A stretch of DNA of 64,000 bases from positions 1-64,000 of the forward strand of contig DAOVQB010000001.1 of NCBI GenBank assembly GCA_030628905.1. Direction: 5' to 3'. Positions 9,564 through 17,455 of this stretch are shown piece by piece. The notes beneath the pieces are model-generated. The model was not told where the DNA came from, did not search any database, and saw only the letters and a program-made list of their open reading frames with translations. Both the position numbers and the translations under genes were made by a program. The DNA comes from DAOVQB01 sp023128935. GTDB lineage: Bacteria > Eisenbacteria > RBG-16-71-46 > CAIMUX01 > WJJG01. Position 1 is the first letter of the stretch, and each line of letters opens with the position of its first letter.

Positions 9564-10034
9564 ATGGATGGCTGGGGGAGTGACGCCCAGTGTATGCGTC
9601 TGGCGCTGGAGCAAGCGCAGCTTGCCGCGGACAAGGGAGAGGTGCCCATCGGGTGCATCCTGGCGGGAGAAGGACGCATCCTGGGGCGTGGCCACAACTG
9701 CGTCGAGACGCTTCAGGATCCCACGGCCCATGCGGAGATCCTGGCCATTTCCGCCGCGGCCGGGACGCTCGGATCCTGGCGGTTGATTGGGGTGACCGCT
9801 TACGTGACGGTCGAGCCTTGCATGATGTGCATGGGTGCCTTCTATCAGGCGCGCCTTGACCGCGTGGTTTTTGGAGCCCGTGAGCCCAAGTTTGGGGCGT
9901 GCGGATCGCGCCTGGACTTGACTCAGATTGAAGGGCTGAACCATACTGTGCGCGTGGAGGGAGGCCTCCTGGCCGATGAAGCGGCAGGCCTGTTGCAACT
10001 GTTTTTTCGATCCCTGCGCGATGAAACTACGTAA
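9564..10034 (+). CDS. tadA: tRNA-specific adenosine deaminase TadA
   Basis: Converts A34 to inosine in tRNA-Arg(ACG), allowing it to read CGU, CGC and CGA. About 156 residues from the ATG at 9564. The CDA-fold zinc motifs are complete: TAHAEI (His ligand and catalytic Glu) and EPCMMC (two Cys ligands), followed by ARLDRVVFGAREPKFGACGS typical of TadA. The frame is open back to 9459, where a GTG overlaps the preceding stop, and a GTG at 9555 is also possible; the conserved domain starts just after 9564. It heads the tadA-SRP RNA-dnaX-ybaB-recR arrangement. Confidence 0.93.
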   Translation: MDGWGSDAQCMRLALEQAQLAADKGEVPIGCILAGEGRILGRGHNCVETLQDPTAHAEILAISAAAGTLGSWRLIGVTAYVTVEPCMMCMGAFYQARLDRVVFGAREPKFGACGSRLDLTQIEGLNHTVRVEGGLLADEAAGLLQLFFRSLRDETT

Positions 10035-10092
10035 TTGGGCAGCGACTGCTTGGGTAGGTAACAGGCGACGTTCGTGGGCATTGGGCATAGAA

Positions 10093-10179
10093 GGAGAGGT
10101 GTCCGAGTGGTCGAAGGAGCACGCCTGGAGAGCGTGTAGGCGTTTACGCGCCTCCTGGGTTCGAATCCCAGTCTCTCCG
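10093..10179 (+). tRNA. tRNA-Ser (anticodon GGA)
   Basis: 87-base class II tRNA. The acceptor stem is GGAGAGG/TCTCTCC, with one G-U pair and discriminator G. The anticodon stem is CACGC/GCGTG with loop CTGGAGA, anticodon GGA (codons UCC/UCU). Long variable arm and T arm with GGTTCGAATCC. CCA is not encoded. Confidence 0.97.
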
Positions 10180-10273
10180 CCAGGATGTGACTGCGGTCAG
10201 CCCTGGGCCCGCTAGAGATGCGGAACCTGTGCTGGCCGCGTACGGTTTGGGGTGTATTGGCGCGCGAGCAAGT

Positions 10274-10346
10274 GGGGATGTAGCTCAGCTGGGAGAGCGC
10301 CTCGTTCGCAACGAGGAGGTCGGCGGTTCGAGCCCGCTCATCTCCA
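10274..10346 (+). tRNA. tRNA-Ala (anticodon CGC)
   Basis: 73-base tRNA with acceptor GGGGATG/CATCTCC and discriminator A. The anticodon stem is CCTCG/CGAGG with loop TTCGCAA, anticodon CGC (codon GCG). It lies just upstream of the SRP RNA. Confidence 0.97.
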
Positions 10347-10370
10347 AGCATTCACGAAGGAACATGGATT

Positions 10371-10646
10371 TGGAGCCGTGCTAGACGGGGAGTTAGCGGT
10401 GCCCTCTTGCCCGCAATCCGCTGAAGCGGGGTTGAATTCCCTTCGGAGATCCTGATTTCTTCTCTCCAGTTCGGTTCGGGGTGTGGAAGGCCAGGTCCTG
10501 CGCGACGGTGGACTGTGAACCCCGTCAGGACCGGGAGGTAGCAGCGGTAAGCGGAACCCACCGGGTGCCGCAGACTTGCCTGGTCGGAGCTACCGGCTGA
10601 AGCTGGTTGGGCGGGATAGGCGACCGAAGAAGGGTGCACGGTTCCT
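10371..10646 (+). ncRNA. ffs: Large-type bacterial SRP RNA (Alu and S domains)
   Basis: About 275 bases with the layout of the Bacillus scRNA class, not the short 4.5S form. The 5' Alu part has GCCGTGCTAGACGGGGAG, then GCGGTGCCC. The apical S domain has the invariant GTCAGG and GGGAGGTAGCAGC elements. The 3' arm ends in GGGTGCACGG. The 5' GAGCCGTGC (10373-10381) pairs with GCACGGTTC (10636-10644) to close helix 1. It is the RNA core of the signal recognition particle that docks nascent membrane and secreted proteins. It directly precedes dnaX, as in Bacillus. Confidence 0.95.
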
Positions 10647-10696
10647 CTTATCACTGGGGCGCCGGTTGGGGCTCCGCGGGAGGCTCGGTTGGGTTT

Positions 10697-12535
10697 ATGA
10701 GCTACCTCGTCCTGGCGCGGAAGTGGCGCCCCCAGCAGTTCGAAGAGGTCGTCGGCCAGCGTCATGTCTCTCTGACGCTCACCAGCGCCATCAAGGCTGG
10801 CCGTCTTAGCCATGCCTATCTTTTTGCTGGGTCCCGAGGTATTGGTAAGACCTCCATGGCCCGCATCCTGGCAAAGGCACTCAACTGTGAGAAGGGCCCC
10901 ACTGCGCAGCCGTGCAACAAGTGTGATGCCTGCCGAGCAATCACGGAAGGACATTGCCTTGACGTGCTCGAGATCGATGGTGCGTCCAACCGGGGGATCG
11001 ACGACATCCGCCAGCTCCGGGAGAGCGTTAAGTATACTCCCTCGAGCGTGCGGACGAAGGTTTATATCATTGATGAAGTGCACATGCTCACGACCGACGC
11101 CTTCAACGCTCTCCTGAAGACACTGGAAGAGCCCCCCCGGCATGTCTCCTTTATCATGGCGACCACGGAACCGCTCAAGGTCCCACCCACAATTCTCTCT
11201 CGGTGCCAGCGCTTTGACTTCAGCCGTCTATCTATCAAGGATCTTTGCGAACACCTGCGGAAGATCGCCGATCTGGAGGGAATGCAGATCGAGGATGATG
11301 GGTTACAGCTCCTGGCGCGCAAGGCAGAAGGCAGTGTGCGTGACAGTTTGACGCTCCTGGATCAAGTCATCGCGACCGGAAATGGCCCGTTCAGGGCTTC
11401 AAAGATCCAGGAGATCCTAGGTCTTTCTGGCAGCGAGCTGCACTTCAGCATCTCGTCAGCTGTGATCGCCGGGGATGTGCCACGATCCTTCCGGAACCTT
11501 CAGGATGCCTACCAGAAGGGGTTGAACCTCCAGGAGCTTGCAGAGCAGCTCGTGCTTCACTTCCGCGATATCCTCCTCTGCGCATTGGGCAATGGCCTGG
11601 AGGAGATGGCCGAGGCCACCTCTGACGAACGGGCTCGCCTCGTGGAACAAGTGAAAGGCATTCGCCCGGCCGATGCACTTCGCTGGCTCCGGATCCTCTT
11701 GGATGTGACCGCTCGCATGCGAAGGTCCTCCCGCGCCAGGGTGCATCTGGAGATCGCCCTGGCGGAAATGGCTGCGTTGCCCAAGGCTGTGGACCTGGGA
11801 AGGATGCTCGAGCGGCTGCGTGAAGAAGGGGGCACAGGGCGGGGAGCATCCCACCGCGCGGTGACAGATGAAGCGGCAGGGAATCGACGACCCCGGCCGC
11901 AAGGTGGGGCTTCGCTGGCTCCGGGTGCGACTGACCCGTGGAGGAGCGCGAGCGGTTCGGATGCTGGGGGACGGATGCCGCCTGCGGTTGCTCCCGCCGT
12001 TGTGGCCGAGAGCGCCAATGGGCCGCGGGGAGCGCTTGGTGGCGCCACGGTGCTAGGCACCGCGGAGGAGACCTGCCCGGATTTCGAAGGTGGGTGGCAG
12101 CAGGTCGTGGCTCGGATTGGACGGGAGAAGGCATTTCTGGGTTCCTGTCTCCACGAGAGCTGCGTTACGGGCCTGGTTGACGGGCGTCTACAGATTGCCC
12201 TTCAGGATACCAACGGATTCAAGCGCGAACAGGTGGAGAGGCCGGCAAACAGGCGCCTGATCCTGCGTGTGATTGAGGAGGTGCTGGGTCGACCGCTGGG
12301 GATATGTATTATCGGTCGCGGCGAACCAGCGGCGAGTGGGAAGCAGCGGAAAGCTGCCAACTCGCTGGTTTCTGGTGAGCGGCGAACGCGGGCGCATGAC
12401 GAGATTCGGGACGAGGGATCCCAGGAGGCTGGATCGGCCGCCGCCCCTCGGGGAACTGCCGCTCAATCCGCGGAAGCCCGGGTCAAGCGCATTGCAAGGC
12501 TGATGGATGGGGATATTGTAGGTCCGGCCCTCTAA
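10697..12535 (+). CDS. dnaX: DNA polymerase III subunit gamma/tau
   Basis: Clamp-loader ATPase of 612 residues. The start ATG at 10697 gives the canonical N-terminus MSYLVLARKWRP; the frame is open further upstream but there overlaps the SRP RNA. Walker A GSRGIGKTS (about residue 45), the four-Cys zinc site around NCEKGP..CNKCDAC, Walker B with IIDEVHML and the ILSRCQRF SRC motif are all present. Domains I-III occupy about 1-370. The tail is a Gly/Ala/Arg-rich linker plus a small C-terminal domain. No obvious frameshift slippery site was noted. ybaB and recR follow. Confidence 0.97.
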   Translation: MSYLVLARKWRPQQFEEVVGQRHVSLTLTSAIKAGRLSHAYLFAGSRGIGKTSMARILAKALNCEKGPTAQPCNKCDACRAITEGHCLDVLEIDGASNRGIDDIRQLRESVKYTPSSVRTKVYIIDEVHMLTTDAFNALLKTLEEPPRHVSFIMATTEPLKVPPTILSRCQRFDFSRLSIKDLCEHLRKIADLEGMQIEDDGLQLLARKAEGSVRDSLTLLDQVIATGNGPFRASKIQEILGLSGSELHFSISSAVIAGDVPRSFRNLQDAYQKGLNLQELAEQLVLHFRDILLCALGNGLEEMAEATSDERARLVEQVKGIRPADALRWLRILLDVTARMRRSSRARVHLEIALAEMAALPKAVDLGRMLERLREEGGTGRGASHRAVTDEAAGNRRPRPQGGASLAPGATDPWRSASGSDAGGRMPPAVAPAVVAESANGPRGALGGATVLGTAEETCPDFEGGWQQVVARIGREKAFLGSCLHESCVTGLVDGRLQIALQDTNGFKREQVERPANRRLILRVIEEVLGRPLGICIIGRGEPAASGKQRKAANSLVSGERRTRAHDEIRDEGSQEAGSAAAPRGTAAQSAEARVKRIARLMDGDIVGPAL

Positions 12536-12577
12536 GGGGTTTTGTGCTCTGGATGTGCGACATCAGGAGTGAGCGGC

Positions 12578-12889
12578 ATGAAAGACATGAGCAAAATGCT
12601 GAAGCAATTACAGCAAGCGCAGTCGAGGATGATGGAGATCCAGGAGGAGCTCAACGCGAGATCGATGGAGGGTTCGGCCGGGGGTGGGATGGTGAAGGTC
12701 ATTGCCAATGGTCGTCATGAGGTACTCTCGATACAAATCGAACCATCCGTCGTCGACGCCGAAGACATAGAGATGTTGGAGGACCTCGTAACTGCCGCAG
12801 TGAACGATGCAATGTCCCGCGTGGACAAAATGATCAGCAGCGAGATGCAGAAGATGAGCGGTAGTCTCGGAATGCCAGGGCTTATGTAG
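12578..12889 (+). CDS. ybaB: YbaB/EbfC family nucleoid-associated protein
   Basis: Small DNA-binding protein of 103 residues found between dnaX and recR in many bacteria. Helical start (MSKMLKQLQQAQSRMMEIQEEL region), then a GGGMVKVIANGRHEVLSI strand core and a helical end with Met-rich motifs. The ATG at 12578 has AGGAG 8 bases upstream; the earlier TTG-type start at 12542 has no better signal. It binds DNA as a dimer; the exact role is unsettled in the family. Confidence 0.93.
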   Translation: MKDMSKMLKQLQQAQSRMMEIQEELNARSMEGSAGGGMVKVIANGRHEVLSIQIEPSVVDAEDIEMLEDLVTAAVNDAMSRVDKMISSEMQKMSGSLGMPGLM

Positions 12890-12905
12890 GATCCTGCTAA
12901 TTGAC

Positions 12906-12924
12906 CATCTCTCAGCGAGAGATG
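12906..12924. other. Intercistronic hairpin between ybaB and recR
   Basis: Perfect 8-bp inverted repeat CATCTCTC-AGC-GAGAGATG with a 3-base loop, 16 bases after the ybaB stop and followed by only TTT. Too short a T-run for a confident terminator; it may stabilise or attenuate the dnaX-ybaB message ahead of recR. Confidence 0.4.
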
Positions 12925-12977
12925 TTTCCCGCTGACAATTCACCAAGGGGGATCTGCTGGGAGGGAATCCGGCAGGG

Positions 12978-13598
12978 ATGAGGATGTCGGGGATGCAGTA
13001 CAGCTCCCGCTATCTGGAAATGCTGATCCGAGAACTCTCACGGCTTCCCGGCATTGGAGGCAAGACTGCCCAGAGACTGGCCTTCCATCTCCTGAGGGTG
13101 CCGACGGACGAGGCGCTGCGGCTGGCGCGTGCTATCGAGCAGGTCCGCACTGAGGTGGGCATATGCGAGCAGTGCGGCAACATTGCTGAGACGCAGCCCT
13201 GCTACCTGTGCGCGGACCCAAAACGGGATGCTGGCCTGCTCTGCGTAGTGGAGCAACCCAGCGATGTCGTGGTTCTTGAGCGCACAGGACAGTACCGAGG
13301 CCTCTACCATGTCCTGCGTGGTGCGCTGGCACCATCCGAAGGAGTGGGACCGGGTGAGATCCGTCTGGCTGAACTAATCGAGCGCCTCCAGCGCGGTGGG
13401 ATTCGGGAGGTGATCGTGGCGACGAATCCGACTGCCCCGGGAGAGGCCACTGCCCACAGCATCCAAGAGCTGCTCAAGGAACTCCAGCCTCCCGTCCGCG
13501 TGACCCGCATCGCTCGCGGTGTGCCGGTCGGCTCCGACCTAGAACTATCTGATCAAATCACCCTGACCTGCGCATTAGAGGGGCGGAAGGAAATGTAA
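12978..13598 (+). CDS. recR: Recombination mediator RecR
   Basis: 206-residue protein acting with RecO (and RecF) in RecA loading at gaps. Helix-hairpin-helix LPGIGGKTAQRLAFHLL near the N-terminus, a four-Cys zinc motif (CEQCGN....CYLC), then a Toprim domain beginning CVVEQPSDV, and the end motif RGVPVGSDLELSDQITL. Start ATG at 12978 after GGCAGGG; ATGs at 12984 and 12993 are alternatives. Last gene of the tadA-ffs-dnaX-ybaB-recR group. Confidence 0.96.
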   Translation: MRMSGMQYSSRYLEMLIRELSRLPGIGGKTAQRLAFHLLRVPTDEALRLARAIEQVRTEVGICEQCGNIAETQPCYLCADPKRDAGLLCVVEQPSDVVVLERTGQYRGLYHVLRGALAPSEGVGPGEIRLAELIERLQRGGIREVIVATNPTAPGEATAHSIQELLKELQPPVRVTRIARGVPVGSDLELSDQITLTCALEGRKEM

Positions 13599-13616
13599 CT
13601 ACCCGCGAGTTTACAC

Positions 13617-13647
13617 TTGACAGGTTGCGCGTGCTGGTCACTATAGG
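13617..13647 (+). promoter_or_regulatory. Candidate promoter for the mglB-mglA-like operon
   Basis: TTGACA at 13617-13622 followed by ACTATA (17-base spacer) or TATAGG (19-base spacer) ending at 13647. It lies in the 284-base gap after recR, about 235 bases before the next start. No other gene was recognised in that gap. Confidence 0.55.
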
Positions 13648-13882
13648 GGCTGCTTGGGTCTAAACGGCATGGGCAGGAAGGGGAGCGTGCCGACACTCAA
13701 CCGCGTGGCCAGGGACGAGTCGCGGGCCCGCGGGCGGCGCTCAGGCGGCGTGAGTCTTGGCGGGCTGACCCTAAGCGTGCCGTGTTCCCGATAGAAGGTG
13801 GTTGCCCTGCTCTGTATCATGAGATCTGACAACTCGCGGTGACAGCTTCATCGGAATGACTGCATCAAGAGGAGATCTCGTC

Positions 13883-14377
13883 ATGGTGCAGATCCGATGG
13901 GAAGGGTTCGCAGGTAACCTCGTCCAATTGCAGGAGCAGTTGGATCAGCTGCGGCAGTCTGCAGGGGGCCGTGCGGTCGTCCTGATAGACTCTGCAGGTC
14001 GACTGCTCACGCTGGTGGGTGAGACGCCCCAGTTTGATCTGACGACGTTCGTGTCCCTTATGGCGGCTGACTTCTGCGCAACCCGCGAGCTGGCAAGAAT
14101 CCTTGGTGAGGACAATTTTCATACCGTGTGTCACCAAGGCGAGGAGTTCTCGCTGTACCTGACCCAGGTGACGGAGGGAACGATTCTGGCCACGGTATTC
14201 GACCGCGCAACGACGCTCGGCCTGGTGCGCTATGAGGTCCGCAGGGCGTTGCCAGCGCTCGGCGGGACCATACGGGAAGGCTACGGGGATATCGCGGCCA
14301 GCAGCGTGGACTTGGAAGATGGTTTCAGTGACGAAGTCCTGGGTCGCGTCGACAAGCTCTTTGGTTCACGGACATAG
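13883..14377 (+). CDS. Roadblock/LC7 domain protein (MglB-like GAP)
   Basis: 164-residue roadblock-fold protein. Central motif GGRAVVLIDSAGRLLTLVGE, then the helix and strand pattern ending in EGTILATVFDRATTLGLVR. MglB proteins activate GTP hydrolysis by the small GTPase MglA, and here an MglA-like gene follows 18 bases later, which supports the call. The ATG at 13883 has AGAGGAG 8 bases upstream; the ATG at 13856 does not. Likely cytoplasmic, as a dimer regulating polarity or motility. Confidence 0.85.
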   Translation: MVQIRWEGFAGNLVQLQEQLDQLRQSAGGRAVVLIDSAGRLLTLVGETPQFDLTTFVSLMAADFCATRELARILGEDNFHTVCHQGEEFSLYLTQVTEGTILATVFDRATTLGLVRYEVRRALPALGGTIREGYGDIAASSVDLEDGFSDEVLGRVDKLFGSRT

Positions 14378-14394
14378 CGCGAAAAGTCGAAGCG

Positions 14395-15003
14395 ATGGCC
14401 TTTCTCAACCGCTCAATGGCTGAGGTTCACTGCAAGATCGTCTACTACGGTCCCGGATTTGGCGGGAAAACAACCAATCTGGAGTGGATCTTCAGCCGGC
14501 TGTCCAACCGCGGAGCGGTGGACATGACCCGGATTTCAACCGGGCGCGACCGCACGCTCTATTTCGATCTTCTACCTCTGGATCTTGGCTCGATTTTCGG
14601 TTACCGCACGCGCCTGCACCTATACACCGTACCGGGCCAGCCGCGGTATAACGCCAGCCGCAGGATCATTCTTCAAGGCGTCGACGGGATTGTGTTCGTG
14701 GCCGACAGTCACCCGGAACAGCTCTTTTGGAACCGAGTGAGCTTCGAGAACCTCCGCCAGAACCTGCTGCTCACGTCCCGGACCCTCGAGTCGATTCCGC
14801 TCGTCATGCAATACAACAAGCGGGATCGCCATGACGCGGTTGCTGTGGACCAGCTAAACCGTCTGCTGAATGGGCGCGCCTGGCCGGTCTATCCCTCCAT
14901 TGCCACTGAGGGACAAGGTGTGCTGGAGACCCTGAAGGCGATCGTTGGTATCGTGGTCGGTGAGTTGGCCAGGGGAAAGTGTGAGGTAGCGACCCGAGTA
15001 TGA
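14395..15003 (+). CDS. MglA-like small Ras-family GTPase
   Basis: 202-residue bacterial small GTPase. N-terminus INCKIVYYGPG-like (VHCKIVYYGPGFGGKTTNLE: P-loop GPGFGGKTT), the MglA-specific RTLYFDLLPLDLG stretch, LYTVPGQPRYNASR (switch II) and the base-specificity motif NKRD. MglA is a polarity switch; in Myxococcus it controls motility, in Thermus it drives pilus functions. Paired with the upstream roadblock protein. The stop and next start nearly touch, so co-transcription with pgpA is likely. Confidence 0.93.
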   Translation: MAFLNRSMAEVHCKIVYYGPGFGGKTTNLEWIFSRLSNRGAVDMTRISTGRDRTLYFDLLPLDLGSIFGYRTRLHLYTVPGQPRYNASRRIILQGVDGIVFVADSHPEQLFWNRVSFENLRQNLLLTSRTLESIPLVMQYNKRDRHDAVAVDQLNRLLNGRAWPVYPSIATEGQGVLETLKAIVGIVVGELARGKCEVATRV

Positions 15004-15037
15004 TATGGCATCCTCTGGAGCGAAAGGGGTGTGTGGC

Positions 15038-15532
15038 ATGAAGGCAAGGCACCCCGTGGAGAAGCCGATCGGCGGTTTCGATGCGAGCCTAGATACGGTC
15101 ATCTCTACGTTTTTCGGAACCGGCTTTTTCCCGGTGGCTCCGGCGAGCTTCGCTTCGGCGGTGGTCGCGGTTCTGATGCTGCTGGCTGGTGGTTTGCCGA
15201 TCGCCATGCGCGCAGCACTGCTGGTCCTGGTGTCGGTCGTGGGGACGTGGGCTGCAGGGCGCACGGAGACGCGCTACGGGCACGACGCCCGCTGCATCGT
15301 GATCGATGAGGTTGGCGGGATGCTCGCTGCGACGCTCCTGATTCCCTGGGATCTCAAACACCTGATAGTGGCCTTCCTTTTCTTTCGTCTATGCGATGTT
15401 CTCAAGCTCCCGCCGGCGTATCAGCTGGAGAGCCTCCCAGGGGGAGCAGGCATCATGGCGGATGACATCGCCGCAGGTTTCCAAACTCTGATCCTTCTAT
15501 TTGCGGCCGGGGTTCTGCTACCCTTCTTCTAG
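15038..15532 (+). CDS. pgpA: Phosphatidylglycerophosphatase A
   Basis: Dephosphorylates phosphatidylglycerophosphate to phosphatidylglycerol in the inner membrane. 164 residues with the family signature FGTGFFPVAPASFAS, then DARCIVIDEVGGM, FFRLCDVLK and GGAGIMADDIAAG, plus several membrane helices. The ATG at 15038 follows AAAGGGGTG; the upstream ATG at 15005 sits inside the mglA-like stop region. It precedes cinA, a common pairing. Confidence 0.92.
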   Translation: MKARHPVEKPIGGFDASLDTVISTFFGTGFFPVAPASFASAVVAVLMLLAGGLPIAMRAALLVLVSVVGTWAAGRTETRYGHDARCIVIDEVGGMLAATLLIPWDLKHLIVAFLFFRLCDVLKLPPAYQLESLPGGAGIMADDIAAGFQTLILLFAAGVLLPFF

Positions 15533-15568
15533 TATGTCTCATTGGGCATCGATGCTTGGAGCACAGGT

Positions 15569-16840
15569 ATGCACGCAGAGGCGATTGCCGTTGGCAGTGA
15601 GATCCTTGCGGGTTACACGCGGGACGCGAATTTCGAGAAGATTGCAGCAACACTCGCACGCGAGGGGATTGCGCTCTCCCAGCACACCATCGTTCCCGAT
15701 GAGCGGGAGGCGCTCGGCCGGGCCCTGTCCGGTGCACTCGATCGCTCCCCGCTGGTGATCATGACCGGTGGACTCGGCGTGACCCCAGACGATGTCACCC
15801 GACGGGTGATGGCCTCGGTACTCGGACGGAAGCTGATCTACCGCGAGGGGCTCCTCAAGCGTCTGCGCGGGAAGTACGGCGAGCGCGGATTGCCGATGAG
15901 CCCCGCTGCCGAGGCCATGGCGCTGGTGCCGTCAGGGGCCCAGCCTCTTGACAATAGTGTGGGGTTGGCACCCGGGCTCATGCTCCGCACAGAGCGGAGC
16001 CTGCTCTTTGCCTTGCCGGGGGTGCCAGCGGAGATGGAACGGATGCTCCTGGAGGAGGTCGTGCCGGTTTTGCGTCGCGAGGGTCTCGCTGGGCGCTGTC
16101 TGAGTAGGACACTGCGTACGGTGGGCCTCTCAGAGACTGCGCTCGTGGAGCGGGTTCACCACCTCCTGGGGGAGGGAGTGAGCTGCGCGTTTCTCCCCTC
16201 TGCCGGGCGCGTTGATCTACGACTTCTGGTCCGGGATCGAGATCGGGAGGCTCGAGAGCTCGACGCCACAGTCGGGCGCATCTCTCGGGAACTTGGCCCC
16301 ACAGTCTATGGATTCGACCAAGGGAGTCTTGAGGCCTCGGTAGTCTCGCTCCTAGGCCGTCGCGGGATTACCGTGGCTGTGGCTGAGTCCCTGTCTGGCG
16401 GGTTGATCGGGGGCGCTCTGGCGCGCGTGCCGGGCAGTTCCAAGGTCTTTCAGGGGAGCATCGTGGCTTACTGCAACCAGGCCAAACAGGAACTGCTGCA
16501 GGTCTCATCAGCCACACTCCAGTCCTGGGGGGCCGTGAGCGCCCAGACGGCAGAAGAGATGGCCGCCGGTGTTCGCCGCGCCTTGGGAGCTGATGTCGGA
16601 GTCTCGACGACCGGTATTGCAGGACCGAGCGGAGGCAGTCCTGAGAAGCCCGTGGGGTTGGTCTACTTCGGGCTCAGCGCTGCCCGCATGTGCCGAAGTC
16701 TGCGATATAACATGGGGGGAGGGCGCTGGATGACGCAGGATCGCTGCGTGACTGTGGCACTTAATATGCTACGACTACTCGTGATGGAGCGCCTGGACCT
16801 TCTGTGGGATGGTGAATCGAGAGGGGCGGGGGGCGCATGA
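15569..16840 (+). CDS. cinA: CinA family protein (NMN amidohydrolase / competence-damage protein)
   Basis: Two-domain CinA of about 423 residues. N-terminal MoaB/COG1058 domain: AEAIAVGSEILAGYTRD, then IMTGGLGVTPDDVTR. C-terminal PncC-type nicotinamide-nucleotide amidase domain: VAVAESLSGGLIGGAL, then FQGSIVAYCNQAK and STTGIAGPSGG. It recycles pyridine nucleotide by removing the amide of NMN. The ATG at 15569 has TGGAG upstream; the TTG at 15542 is less likely. Its last 4 bases overlap thpR (ATGA), and recA follows. Confidence 0.94.
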   Translation: MHAEAIAVGSEILAGYTRDANFEKIAATLAREGIALSQHTIVPDEREALGRALSGALDRSPLVIMTGGLGVTPDDVTRRVMASVLGRKLIYREGLLKRLRGKYGERGLPMSPAAEAMALVPSGAQPLDNSVGLAPGLMLRTERSLLFALPGVPAEMERMLLEEVVPVLRREGLAGRCLSRTLRTVGLSETALVERVHHLLGEGVSCAFLPSAGRVDLRLLVRDRDREARELDATVGRISRELGPTVYGFDQGSLEASVVSLLGRRGITVAVAESLSGGLIGGALARVPGSSKVFQGSIVAYCNQAKQELLQVSSATLQSWGAVSAQTAEEMAAGVRRALGADVGVSTTGIAGPSGGSPEKPVGLVYFGLSAARMCRSLRYNMGGGRWMTQDRCVTVALNMLRLLVMERLDLLWDGESRGAGGA

Positions 16841-17409
16841 TTGAGAAGACGCGGGCCTTTCTTGCCGTCGCGTTGCCGGAATCAGCGATTCACACGGCGG
16901 AGGATGTGCTTGCTTCCCTGCGCGCGCGCCTTGAAACCGGGGAGGTGAAATGGGTGGTTCCTGAGAATCTGCACATTACGCTGCGCTTCTTTGGGGGCCT
17001 TTTGCCCGAGGAGCTGGCCCGTGCACGCGCCTTTGTTCAGGCCCTGGATGGGGGCTTCGACAGGGTGGAATCGGCCTGGCTGGGCCTGGGAGCCTTTCCT
17101 TCCGAGCGACGCGTCCAGGTGATCTGGATGGGACTTGCGGATGCGGGTGGCCGCTTCAAGGCGGTGGCACGCGAGGTCAACCAGAAGCTGATACGCCAGG
17201 GTTTCGGCCGGCCGGACAAGCCGTTCAGGACACATGTGACGCTTGGTAGAGTGCGGCGAGGACGGCGGGTTTCATGGCCTCAGATCAGTGGCCATTTGAC
17301 AATCCCAGACCGGGCTTTTAGCATCTCGACCATCGCGCTCATCAAGAGCGACTTGACCCCCCAGGGTCCCGTCTACACGCCGCTTGAGACAGCTTGTGCG
17401 CGTCCATAG
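16837..17409 (+). CDS. thpR: RNA 2',3'-cyclic phosphodiesterase (LigT family)
   Basis: 190-residue 2H-phosphoesterase opening 2',3'-cyclic phosphates on RNA. It carries both HxTx signatures: NLHITLRFFG (about residue 45) and RTHVTLGRVRR (about residue 130). N-terminus TRAFLAVALPE is typical of the family. The start overlaps the cinA stop. The cinA-ligT-recA order is known from Deinococcus, which supports the call. Confidence 0.93.
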   Translation: MIEKTRAFLAVALPESAIHTAEDVLASLRARLETGEVKWVVPENLHITLRFFGGLLPEELARARAFVQALDGGFDRVESAWLGLGAFPSERRVQVIWMGLADAGGRFKAVAREVNQKLIRQGFGRPDKPFRTHVTLGRVRRGRRVSWPQISGHLTIPDRAFSISTIALIKSDLTPQGPVYTPLETACARP

Positions 17410-17455
17410 GACTCGCCTGTAAGGGCGGGGCTTGATGGGGAAAAGGAGAATCTCT

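Noticed and set aside
13641..13832. Minus-strand 63-residue frame after recR
   Set aside because: Arg/Pro-rich shadow-type composition, no ribosome binding site, and it overlaps the candidate promoter of the mglB-like gene.
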